Made by a program: the position numbers and the translations under genes. DNA of 29,590 nucleotides, taken from contig JBEOJY010000051.1 of NCBI GenBank assembly GCA_040275305.1, positions 1-29,590 of the forward strand, given 5' to 3'. Source of the DNA: JBEOJY01 sp040275305. Lineage in GTDB: Bacteria; Pseudomonadota; Alphaproteobacteria; UBA9219. Below the pieces are notes generated by a model that did not search any database, had not been told where the DNA came from, and saw nothing but the letters and a program-made list of their open reading frames with translations. Shown in pieces: positions 1 to 7,060 of this stretch (within the stretch, counting starts at the first letter, position 1; each line of letters opens with the position of its first letter).

Positions 1-55
1 TCCGTACTCAGTTAGGGACCTTATATCACTGGTCTAAATTTTGGGGAGCAGCTCA
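1..55. mobile_element. Possible right end of an IS3-like insertion sequence (partial)
   Basis: Read inward from position 55 on the minus strand, the sequence begins TGAGCTGCTCCCCAAAAT and continues with a TTTAGACC-like stretch. This resembles the TG...CA-bounded terminal inverted repeats of IS3-family elements, which often carry a CCCCAAAA-type core. A short open frame on the plus strand ends at a TAA inside this repeat (about 35-37), as expected if a transposase ended just before the terminus. The rest of the element would lie outside the window, so neither the transposase nor the opposite end can be seen. This is a weak, resemblance-based call. Confidence 0.2.
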
Positions 56-58
56 CAC

Positions 59-343
59 CTATAAATATTTTGTAATTTCTTTGAATTTAGCAAGCGACCT
101 TTGATCGCTCCTTGTGTCCTTTTTTGTTTGGCTGAGCGTATCTTCAAGACAATGGTCGATATGATCTTGAATCAGCGCGCGTTTGGCTTGGCAAACAGCT
201 TTCTCAATAGCGTGAAGCTGCTGCGCGAGTTCGAGGCATTCCCGCTCATCTTCAATCATCGCAATGACGCTTTTAAGATGTCCATGAATACGTTTTAGGC
301 GTTTGACAACCGCGGGATGGGTGTGATGCGCGTGGTTGCTCAT
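59..343 (-). CDS. CsoR/RcnR/FrmR-family metal-sensing transcriptional repressor
   Basis: This 94-residue protein has the size and all-helical pattern of the DUF156 family, whose members bind operator DNA as tetramers and release it on binding metal or, in FrmR, formaldehyde. Cys36, His61 and Cys65 occupy the same positions as the Cu(I) ligands of mycobacterial CsoR, and His64 lies at the RcnR-type position. The N-terminus is His-rich (His4, His6, His7, His9), which recalls the N-terminal metal ligands of RcnR. I chose the ATG at 343 because the frame upstream of it is the opposite end of the neighbouring gene and has no family resemblance. An imperfect 19-bp dyad lies just upstream. No efflux gene is visible beside it, so the inducer (Cu, Ni/Co, aldehyde) cannot be decided. 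The family is confident; the ligand is inference. Confidence 0.85.
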   Translation of the reverse strand: MSNHAHHTHPAVVKRLKRIHGHLKSVIAMIEDERECLELAQQLHAIEKAVCQAKRALIQDHIDHCLEDTLSQTKKDTRSDQRSLAKFKEITKYL

Positions 344-352
344 GATGAAATC

Positions 353-371
353 ATATCGTCCCAGATGGTAT
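353..371. promoter_or_regulatory. Candidate operator dyad upstream of the CsoR-like repressor
   Basis: The 19-bp stretch ATATCGTCCCAGATGGTAT is an imperfect inverted repeat around a central base: both half-sites read ATAnCnTC. It lies 10 bp upstream of the repressor start codon, where an autoregulatory operator would block transcription or initiation. CsoR-family operators are typically AT-flanked dyads with a G/C tract, which fits loosely. This is inference from symmetry and position only. Confidence 0.3.
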
Positions 372-380
372 AAATAGAAC

Positions 381-1148
381 TTATTTAGATGCCTTTTTGG
401 CAAACCACGCGAGATCGGCGATGGCTTCTTTGTAGTATTTATGATGATCGGCTGCGTTAGGCATTGAAGCCGTTCTATCGGCAAACTCGACCAGAACAGG
501 ATGCTGCTTTTTGGCAAAAGACAGGATGTCATAAATCTTATTCATCAACAGAAATGTCGAAAAACGGACAACAAACCTCCCCGTTGGGTTGAGCGCCGTC
601 TTCGCCAAGAATTCCATCAACGGCGCGTGTACTTTTAGCAGTCCTTGCGCATAGGCATCCAACACGGAGGCATGCTTCATAAGACCTTCCCGTTCACGAT
701 CGAAATCCGTTCTATCAACAATCTTCCCGTTTTTGTAAACCACAGGGGCGGTCTCGGACATATCACACAGCCAGTTTTTGCGCGGCACAAGGACATCAGA
801 CTGCGCATCCTCATTTCGATAAGGATAAAAAGGCATCGTCCGGCATCTCATTGGTTTGCGATCATGGATGGAGCAAAGGTTGTCGGGCGCTAACGCTGGG
901 CATGCCATACTAGGTGGGATATAAGCGGTCGGAGCGATCAGAACCGCAACGGTCTTCCCTTTAGCAATTTGCACGATTGTGCCGAGTCGAGAGGTTAATT
1001 GAAAAACCTTCGTCCCTTGTTGTACCGGCGTCCAGACCATGGCTAAAGGAAAGCGATCGGCGTTTGCAAGCGCATCATCTAATGTTAGGGGGATTTCTCC
1101 ATAACAGCATTTGCCGCAGGCTGTGCAACGAAATCTTTGCTCTATCAT
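381..1148 (-). CDS. YkgJ-like CxxCxxCC cysteine-cluster protein
   Basis: The 255-residue protein opens with a CxxCxxCC cluster (Cys8, Cys11, Cys14, Cys15 in FRCTACGKCCYG). Further cysteines follow in CPALAPDNLCSIHD, in a PMRC motif and in WLC. This is the signature of the YkgJ/CxxCxxCC family, thought to bind zinc or an Fe-S cluster and of unknown biochemical role. The C-terminal 100 residues are helical and less conserved. The ATG at 1148 begins one base after the TGA of the upstream YchJ-like gene, which suggests translational coupling. An in-frame GTG at 1187 would extend the protein 13 residues into the neighbour and is less likely. The family call is good; no substrate can be named. Confidence 0.75.
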   Translation of the reverse strand: MIEQRFRCTACGKCCYGEIPLTLDDALANADRFPLAMVWTPVQQGTKVFQLTSRLGTIVQIAKGKTVAVLIAPTAYIPPSMACPALAPDNLCSIHDRKPMRCRTMPFYPYRNEDAQSDVLVPRKNWLCDMSETAPVVYKNGKIVDRTDFDREREGLMKHASVLDAYAQGLLKVHAPLMEFLAKTALNPTGRFVVRFSTFLLMNKIYDILSFAKKQHPVLVEFADRTASMPNAADHHKYYKEAIADLAWFAKKASK

Positions 1149-1149
1149 C

Positions 1150-1632
1150 TCAACCGCAGCATTTTTTATACTTCTTTTGCGACCCACAAGGGCATGGATC
1201 GTTTCTGCCGACTTGATGGCTGTTTACGACAGGCATTTTCTTGGGATTTATTTCATAGTCACAATACACCCATTCGCCGTTGATTCGACAAAAGCTGGCC
1301 AGCTCGTGTTGGCGGAGAGTCTGGTTCTGATACTTATAATGGGTCATAAACTCCACTTGACCCGTCTCATCGTCCATACCACCGTCAACCGTGCGTAATA
1401 TTTCCAGACCGATCCATTCCGCTTCATCTGCATAACGCTCTGCATCAAGACGATTAAATTCTTTTCGCAATTTCTCTGTGCAGGTTTTTTCCACATAGTC
1501 TATATTTTTTGTTGCATAGGCAGCGTAGCGCGCGCGCATCAGCGCAAGCGCCGTTGGCGCAGGCTTTCCTGCATGAAGAGGAACGCAGCAATCTTCTGAT
1601 TTTATGTTGGAGCCGCACACACACAGTGACAT
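1150..1632 (-). CDS. YchJ-like SEC-C motif protein
   Basis: This 160-residue protein has cysteine motifs at both ends: CVCGS...DCC at the N-terminus and the classic SEC-C zinc motif NDPCPCGSQKKYKKCC at the C-terminus. In between lies an NTF2-like segment with the LMRARYAAY and EWIGLEI landmarks of the YchJ/UPF0225 family (about 150-160 residues, so the length is normal). SEC-C motifs chelate zinc through CxCx8C[CH], and in SecA the motif binds SecB and ribosomes. The function of YchJ itself is not established. A GAGG ribosome-binding sequence precedes the ATG. The YkgJ-like gene starts directly after the stop codon, so two cysteine-cluster proteins share a transcript. Confidence 0.85.
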   Translation of the reverse strand: MSLCVCGSNIKSEDCCVPLHAGKPAPTALALMRARYAAYATKNIDYVEKTCTEKLRKEFNRLDAERYADEAEWIGLEILRTVDGGMDDETGQVEFMTHYKYQNQTLRQHELASFCRINGEWVYCDYEINPKKMPVVNSHQVGRNDPCPCGSQKKYKKCCG

Positions 1633-1786
1633 GAAACCTCACACCGTTACTCTTAAATATGATTGTCATCCAAGCCGAGCTTTTTCGGATTCGCGTATGG
1701 TAATGCAAGAGGTCTAATTCAGAAATAGCCTTCCTGGCCAACCAAAGAAAGCGGATGAACAGGCTCCGGCTTCCTATAGACGCTCA

Positions 1787-4273
1787 TTAAAAATTCTGTA
1801 GCAGGCGTTCAAGGTAATCGCGTTCGTCTTGAGGGCGCGATCTATCGTTGGCACGACGTTGAAGTTCGTCAAGAATTTGCCTGACACGCCTGATTTCCTG
1901 TTTGTCCGGGAGCGCCACGTTCTGGCCCGGCGATACGAGGCTTCCGTAATTACGCTCGAGGAAATTGTCCGGTCCCGGCAAGAGAAATAGGTTCTGGCTT
2001 AGATTGTCGATCATATTTTCTTCCGCATCCTGCAGGGCTTTTAGCGCATCGTTTTGATGCTGCATGGCCGATTTTCCGGCAGCGGAGCGTAGAGACTGGG
2101 CGGCGGCGCGCATTTCCTGCTCGGCATCCGAGAGGTTGTCGGGCACGTCGTTCTGGCTGTGGGTTCCCGCTAGGCCGTCAAGCATGGCCTTCATGCGCTG
2201 GGCAAGTTCGCCTTGCTCGCCCGCGAGCGCGCGCAGGGTCTTTTCTCCGTCATGCTTCGCTTCGTTGCCGTCGGAAGACTTATAAGTCTTGTCAAGCATC
2301 TGTTTCTGGTCGCGCACCAGCGTTCTGAGGTCCTTGAGCTTCTCTAGCGCCTGACGCTGCGCTGCGCTCAGTTGCGGCCTGTCCTTGCGTAGATTTTCCA
2401 GCGCCTGTTGCAATTGCGCGAGTTGTTCTAGCGCCTTTTCTCGATCGCCGGATTCCGCCAGCGCCTGCAGCTGCGCAAGCATCCGGTTGAGATCGTCGGG
2501 CGTGTAGGCCTTCGTTGCGGCCTGAGATCCGACCCAACGGCTGAGATCCTCGGTCGGGCCGGGACGCGCCGTCATCTGCGCCGACAAATCCTGCAGGTAT
2601 TGCCCCAAGGTTTGGCGCAATCGCTCGATCAGGCGATGCACGTCGCCTGGACCCGCCTTGCGATCCAGCGCATCGGCGAGGTCTTTTTGCGCTTGCCGCA
2701 GCGCTTTTTCCGCAGAGCCAACCGCGCCGTCCTCGATGCGGATCGCCAGAGGCCACATCAGGTCGATGACGGAGCCCGTCGCGTTATGATTTCGGTCAAG
2801 CACGATACGCACCGCGCCGGCGCGAAGCCCCATCAACACAAGTTCGTCACCACGGAATCCGGCAGGCTTGCGGGCGATCCCGGCCATCACGTTGGCGGCT
2901 TCGTTGCGCACGTTCTCCTCATCAGGATTATGCAGGAGTTTATGGCGCTCTTCGATGACGGCTTGCGCGAGAGGGTGCAGGAAAAGTCTTTCAGGCAAAG
3001 TGTAAGTGATGCTTTCGCTCTCGGCGCGGTGGCCCACATTGTCTGTCGCGACAAGCGTTAACTGCACAGGAAGGCCAGCCCATGGCAGCGAGGTGATATC
3101 TTCGTAGACGATGCGATGGACATTCTTCGCGTTGGGGGACGCCAGTTCTATTTCCATCGGCTCGTTGCGCGCGCCGGGCAGCAGCTGGCGCGGCGTGACG
3201 CGCAGCAAGAGGGATTCGACGCCGTAATCGTCGCTCGCGTCAATCGAAAAGCGGAGGCTTTTGCGCGACGTGACGGTTGGCGTTTCGTTCAGCTTGACTT
3301 GCGGCGGCAGGTCTTTCACTACGCGCACGGGCCACGAGGCCAGAGTCCACCAGCCGCTTCGTATCGTGATTCGTCCGCTTTGGCGAAGCGGCGCGGTCGC
3401 TTCGGCCTCTTTTCCTTCCTTATCAGTCTTGTCGGCTGCGAAGGGCAGGCGGTTGCCTTCTAAATCTAGCGTTAAATTGCTTGCCGCGACGCCGGAGACA
3501 TGCGCCGTTATGATGCTGCCTTCCGGCACGCTTATGGGGGCGTTCGAAGGCTGACGCTTCGCGTTGGCCAACGGCTGCGTCTCACTGGATGACGCGGCCA
3601 ACACAACTGGAGCCATTCCGGTATATTCCGGCGGCGAGAGCCAAACATCAAGCGCCAGCCGCGGCGGCGTCTTTAATCCTTCAATAGCCGGATTGATGGC
3701 GGCTGACAGGGAACTTCCCAGCGTGTGACGGCCTGCAATGGCGCTGATGACGAGCAGGACAAGCGCGACGTAACGCAGGGCGTAGGGATCGCGTAGGCCA
3801 AGAGCCTTCGTCCAGCGCGGCCATTTGAGCTTTTTCGTTTGCGTCTTAGCCTGAGCGACGTGGGCTTTCCATAAGGCAATTTGTTCCGTGGAGGCGGTTT
3901 TATCCGGGGCGACGGCGGGATGGTCGCGCAAAGTCTCCAGCGGCCTATGCTGCAATTCCGAAGCCTGCTCCACGCGGCGGCGCGCGGCAAATTTCGAGAA
4001 GGGCCTCCAGTTCGCGCAGGCTCGTCCAATTTCGGAAAACAGGAGGGCTGTGAGAAACACCAATGACAGAATATGCGCCCAAGCGGGAAAGATGGCGAAG
4101 ACGCCCAGCCATGCGGCGGCTGTGAAGCCGACAAGCAGCAGAATAGGGTGCGCGAAAAAGCGCAAGACGCGCTCGATCGCTGTCATGGCGAAGGCCAGCG
4201 CGACGCGCGGCGACGGTGAACTCATCCATTCGCGCATGCGACGTCGCAGTCCTGTCAGTCGTCTAGCGGCCAT
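1787..4273 (-). CDS. TIGR02302/DUF4175-family membrane protein
   Basis: This large protein of 828 residues has two hydrophobic helices near the N-terminus (about residues 37-85) and a third around 166-186. It therefore presents a long C-terminal region, probably in the periplasm. The middle (about 200-430) is Pro/beta-rich with WLSPPEYTG and DDYGVESLLLRV, which look like Ig-like repeats. Residues about 520-740 are Gln/Leu/Ala/Lys-rich and heptad-like, consistent with coiled coils, and the protein ends with QDERDYLERLLQNF. I recognise this architecture as the alphaproteobacterial TIGR02302 (DUF4175) family of unknown function. The family usually sits next to lysA, an LptM-like lipoprotein gene and argH. 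Here the lipoprotein gene is the immediate upstream neighbour (58-bp gap), while lysA is absent. The family call is fairly sure; any envelope role is inference from topology. Confidence 0.8.
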   Translation of the reverse strand: MAARRLTGLRRRMREWMSSPSPRVALAFAMTAIERVLRFFAHPILLLVGFTAAAWLGVFAIFPAWAHILSLVFLTALLFSEIGRACANWRPFSKFAARRRVEQASELQHRPLETLRDHPAVAPDKTASTEQIALWKAHVAQAKTQTKKLKWPRWTKALGLRDPYALRYVALVLLVISAIAGRHTLGSSLSAAINPAIEGLKTPPRLALDVWLSPPEYTGMAPVVLAASSSETQPLANAKRQPSNAPISVPEGSIITAHVSGVAASNLTLDLEGNRLPFAADKTDKEGKEAEATAPLRQSGRITIRSGWWTLASWPVRVVKDLPPQVKLNETPTVTSRKSLRFSIDASDDYGVESLLLRVTPRQLLPGARNEPMEIELASPNAKNVHRIVYEDITSLPWAGLPVQLTLVATDNVGHRAESESITYTLPERLFLHPLAQAVIEERHKLLHNPDEENVRNEAANVMAGIARKPAGFRGDELVLMGLRAGAVRIVLDRNHNATGSVIDLMWPLAIRIEDGAVGSAEKALRQAQKDLADALDRKAGPGDVHRLIERLRQTLGQYLQDLSAQMTARPGPTEDLSRWVGSQAATKAYTPDDLNRMLAQLQALAESGDREKALEQLAQLQQALENLRKDRPQLSAAQRQALEKLKDLRTLVRDQKQMLDKTYKSSDGNEAKHDGEKTLRALAGEQGELAQRMKAMLDGLAGTHSQNDVPDNLSDAEQEMRAAAQSLRSAAGKSAMQHQNDALKALQDAEENMIDNLSQNLFLLPGPDNFLERNYGSLVSPGQNVALPDKQEIRRVRQILDELQRRANDRSRPQDERDYLERLLQNF

Positions 4274-4331
4274 GGGGAAGGATTCTCCCTTTGCGTTTGT
4301 TTCTTCTTACACGCAATTCAAGCGGAGGCAT

Positions 4332-4565
4332 TCAAAAAAATGAGGGGCGTTGTCTGCTTTTGATCGCAGGGGGCTTGGCCGACGGCGGGGGAACGGTTCC
4401 CGCAGGATCGGTTGCAGCGTCCGGATAGGCTCTGGGGAAGCGGTCTTCCACCACATCCGGCGGGGGATCGACCATGCCCGGCTTCTTGCCGCAAGCGGAG
4501 AGGGTGGCCAACAAGATTAGGCCAACCAAAAGTAGCATCGGGGCTGTGTGTACGGGCTTTGGCAT
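4332..4565 (-). CDS. LptM-like small lipoprotein
   Basis: This 77-residue protein has a clear lipoprotein signal: a hydrophobic stretch LLLVGLILLATLSAC with the lipobox LSAC, so Cys25 would be lipidated. It is followed by GKKPG and a short Pro-rich tail. This matches the small lipoproteins (YifL/LptM type) that lie upstream of lysA in many proteobacteria. In E. coli, LptM helps assemble the LPS translocon LptD/E. Its position directly before the TIGR02302 gene fits the alphaproteobacterial arrangement. Residues after the signal are low-complexity, so identity rests on the lipobox, length and context. The stop codon lies 58 bp before the TIGR02302 start. Confidence 0.65.
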   Translation of the reverse strand: MPKPVHTAPMLLLVGLILLATLSACGKKPGMVDPPPDVVEDRFPRAYPDAATDPAGTVPPPSAKPPAIKSRQRPSFF

Positions 4566-4586
4566 CTGACAGCATACGCAGAAAAA

Positions 4587-4662
4587 TGGTGGGCGATCAC
4601 GGGCTCGAACCGTGGACCCGGTGATTAAGAGTCACCTGCTCTACCAACTGAGCTAATCGCCC
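4587..4662 (-). tRNA. tRNA-Lys (anticodon CTT)
   Basis: The minus strand folds as a complete cloverleaf of 76 nt. The acceptor stem is GGGCGAT/ATCGCCC with discriminator A and an encoded CCA. The D arm reads TAGCTCAGTTGGTAGAGCA. The anticodon stem GGTGA/TCACC encloses the loop CTCTTAA, giving anticodon CTT, which reads AAG. The T arm holds GGTTCGAGCC. All conserved positions are present. It lies between thrS and the lipoprotein gene on the same strand. A partial copy of its 5' part is found 50 bp upstream. Confidence 0.97.
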
Positions 4663-4711
4663 ACACCATCAAGACTTCTACCCATTTGCTTTGTGCGCCT
4701 ACGCGCACGGG

Positions 4712-4736
4712 CAACTGAGCTAATCACCCGCACCAT
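4712..4736 (-). pseudogene. Partial duplicate of the tRNA-Lys 5' region
   Basis: These 25 bases repeat the first part of the tRNA-Lys gene and its upstream flank (4645-4669) with two mismatches. They include the acceptor 5' strand (GGGTGAT instead of GGGCGAT) and TAGCTCAGTTG of the D arm. No anticodon or T arm follows, so this cannot be a functional tRNA. A short hairpin (GTGCGC/GCGCAC, 4693-4708) separates it from the intact gene. It may be a remnant of a tandem tRNA duplication or of element integration at the tRNA. Confidence 0.7.
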
Positions 4737-4828
4737 ACACAATGTCCCGCTATAGGAAAGCAGGAAAGGCGCATTCTATAACGTCTATGAACCGTTTTCG
4801 CAAGGGGTTATTGTCGTTATTCGCCGCC

Positions 4829-6826
4829 CTATGCCAGCAAATCCGGCGGGAGGGCTTCTTTGGCCAGTTTTTGCGCGGCGTCGGCAAGGGACATAAACTC
4901 CTGAGCCTCGCCGCCAAGACGGCGGAGGGCCACGGTTTTCTGTTCGGCCTCCTTGCGGCCAACGACCAGCAATAGTGGCACTTTTTGCAGGCTGTGGTCG
5001 CGCACCTTGGCGTTGATCTTTTCAGGGCGGGTATCCAGCTCGACGCGCAAGCCTGCCTTGGAAAGCGTTTGATACACTTCGTCGGCGTACCCATCCGCGT
5101 CGTTCGTGATCGTCGCCACGACCGCATGAATCGGCGCGAGCCACAGGGGGAACTTGCCCATGTAGTTCTCGATCAGGATGCCGATGAAGCGGTGCAACGA
5201 GCCGAGCACCGCGCGATGCAGCATGACGGGACGATGCTTCTGCCCGTCCTCGCCGACATAGGAGGCGTCGAGACGCTCCGGCATGTTGAAATCGACCTGC
5301 AGCGTTCCGCATTGCCATTCGCGGCCAATCGCGTCGCGCAGGTAGAATTCGATCTTGGGCCCGTAGAACGCTCCGTCGCCTTTGTTAAGGTCGTAGTCAA
5401 GCTTCGCGCCTTTCAAAGCCTCGTGCAGCGCCGTTTCTGCCTTATCCCAATTCGCGTCGGAGCCGACGCGCTTTTCGGGACGGTCGGCCAGACGCACACG
5501 CGCGACTTCAAAGCCCAACTCTCCGTACATGGAGCGCAGCAACTCGCAGAAGGCAAGACTTTCGCTCTGGATCTGGTCTTCGGTGCAGAAAATGTGCGCG
5601 TCGTCCTGCACGAATTGCCGCACGCGGATCAGGCCATGCATCGCGCCGTGCGCTTCGTTGCGGTGGCAGTTACCGAATTCGGCCATGCGCAGCGGCAGGT
5701 CGCGGTAGCTCTTGATGCCTTGTTTGAAAACCTGAATATGTCCGGGGCAGTTCATCGGCTTGACGCCGATCATCTGCGGGTCTTCGGGCTTGTTCTCATT
5801 TTTAACCGCGAGCTTGAACATGTTGTCGCCGTATACGTCCCAGTGGCCGGAGGCCTTGAACAGGGAGCTGTCGTAAAGCTGCGGCGTATGGACTTCGACA
5901 TAGTCCGCTTTTGCGATGCGGCGGCGAACATAGTTTTCGAGCGCTCGGTAGAGCGTCCAGCCCTTGGGATGCCAGAAGACGCTGCCAGCGGCTTCGTCCT
6001 GCATATGGAAAAGGTCGAGTTCCTTGCCAATTTTGCGATGGTCGCGCTTCTCTGCCTCTTCGATCTGGGTGAGATAGGCTTGAAGCTCTTTCTCGTCGCG
6101 CCACGCCGTGCCATAGATGCGTTGCAACATGGCGTTGCGGTGATCGCCGCGCCAGTAGGCTCCGGCCACTTTGAGAAGCTTGAAGGCAGTGCCGACCTTG
6201 CCGATCGAGGGGAGATGCGGGCCACGGCACAGGTCTTTCCACGTCCCTTGGCTGTAGATTGAGATGGTTTCGCTTTCCGGCAAATCGCGGATCAGCTCGA
6301 CCTTGTAGTGCTCGCCTTTGCTTTCAAAGTAGGCTATCGCGTCGGCGCGGCTCACTTCCTCGCGGACTAACGCGGCGTCGCGGGCGACGATCTCCTTCAT
6401 CTTCGCTTCGATCTTTGGGAAGTCTTCGGGGCTGAAGGGTTCGGCGCGGGCGAAGTCGTAATAAAAGCCGTTTTCGATGGTCGGGCCGATGGTGACCTGC
6501 GTGCCGGGAAACAGCTCCTGCACCGCTTCGGCCAGCACATGCGCGGCATCGTGGCGGATCAGATCCAGCGCTTCGACGGACTTCTTGGTCACGATCTCGA
6601 TCTTGGCATCCTGAGCGATGGGCTGCATCAGGTCGCGCAGCTTGCCATCCATCTTCACGGCTAGCGCAGCCATTGCCAGCCCTCGGCCAATGCTTAACGC
6701 CACGTCCGCGCCCGTCATGGGGCCGGGATATTGCTTAACCGTTCCATCTGGCAAAGTCAGGCTGATCGGGCCTGTGGGGGCAAGGGCTGGGGCGGAGGCG
6801 GAGGGGGCGTTGGATGTATTTTGCAT
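4829..6826 (-). CDS. thrS: Threonyl-tRNA synthetase
   Basis: ThrRS charges tRNA-Thr in the cytoplasm and edits mischarged serine. The 665-residue length fits the bacterial enzyme (about 640). The order of domains is visible: an N-terminal TGS domain (about residues 20-80), then the editing domain with H92DAAH96, TIENGFYYDF and DLCRGPHLPS. The class II catalytic core follows, with the zinc-site region PMNCPGH, FGNCHRNEAHGAMHGLIRVRQF and MLHRAVLGSLHRFIGILIENY. The C-terminal anticodon-binding domain contains WLAPIHAVV and ends at a non-conserved tail. The first 18 residues are a Ser/Ala/Pro-rich extension. The ATG at 6826 is the first start in frame. No attenuator or T-box was seen upstream. 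Confidence 0.97.
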   Translation of the reverse strand: MQNTSNAPSASAPALAPTGPISLTLPDGTVKQYPGPMTGADVALSIGRGLAMAALAVKMDGKLRDLMQPIAQDAKIEIVTKKSVEALDLIRHDAAHVLAEAVQELFPGTQVTIGPTIENGFYYDFARAEPFSPEDFPKIEAKMKEIVARDAALVREEVSRADAIAYFESKGEHYKVELIRDLPESETISIYSQGTWKDLCRGPHLPSIGKVGTAFKLLKVAGAYWRGDHRNAMLQRIYGTAWRDEKELQAYLTQIEEAEKRDHRKIGKELDLFHMQDEAAGSVFWHPKGWTLYRALENYVRRRIAKADYVEVHTPQLYDSSLFKASGHWDVYGDNMFKLAVKNENKPEDPQMIGVKPMNCPGHIQVFKQGIKSYRDLPLRMAEFGNCHRNEAHGAMHGLIRVRQFVQDDAHIFCTEDQIQSESLAFCELLRSMYGELGFEVARVRLADRPEKRVGSDANWDKAETALHEALKGAKLDYDLNKGDGAFYGPKIEFYLRDAIGREWQCGTLQVDFNMPERLDASYVGEDGQKHRPVMLHRAVLGSLHRFIGILIENYMGKFPLWLAPIHAVVATITNDADGYADEVYQTLSKAGLRVELDTRPEKINAKVRDHSLQKVPLLLVVGRKEAEQKTVALRRLGGEAQEFMSLADAAQKLAKEALPPDLLA

Positions 6827-6981
6827 AGCATATTGATAACAAAGGGAATCAGCTTGCGCAATGCCCTGATTGGTGGATCAATGTTTCCGCTTGCGCATGC
6901 AACGAAAGTAATAAAGTCACATGAGGCAGGTTGATATACTCATTGCAAGTTATGATTTTGGAAAATGTTGCAGCAAAACAA

Positions 6982-7011
6982 GCGTCACACCCGCGCAGGG
7001 GGGTGTGACGC
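6982..7011. repeat. Palindromic REP-like unit (GTCACACCC family)
   Basis: An 11-bp perfect inverted repeat (GCGTCACACCC / GGGTGTGACGC) around an 8-base centre. The same core, with a C-G rich centre, recurs at 16413, 20931, 21081 and 23018. It lies just upstream of a promoter-like module and can form a hairpin in either strand. Confidence 0.8.
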
Positions 7012-7029
7012 TGCGCTATCGGGCGCTTT

Positions 7030-7060
7030 TTGCCAACTCTTTCACTTTTATGAGTATACT
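7030..7060 (+). promoter_or_regulatory. Promoter-like module, copy A
   Basis: TTGCCA at 7030 and TATACT at 7055 are separated by 19 bp, and the first bases of the spacer read ACTCTTTCAC. The same arrangement occurs before the phosphatase gene at 16634 and, less exactly, before hfq. The hexamers resemble -35 and -10 elements. However, TATACT abuts the ATG at 7061, so the transcript would start at or past the start codon. Either the mRNA is leaderless or the module is not the promoter here. Confidence 0.4.

Noticed and set aside
1454..1741. A 95-residue minus-strand frame extending upstream of the YchJ-like gene
   Set aside because: Most of it overlaps the YchJ-like gene in another frame, and the remainder (1633-1741) shows no family resemblance.
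4985..6262. A 425-residue plus-strand open frame antisense to thrS
   Set aside because: It is the shadow of the GC-rich thrS codons; the minus frame has every ThrRS motif and the plus frame resembles nothing.
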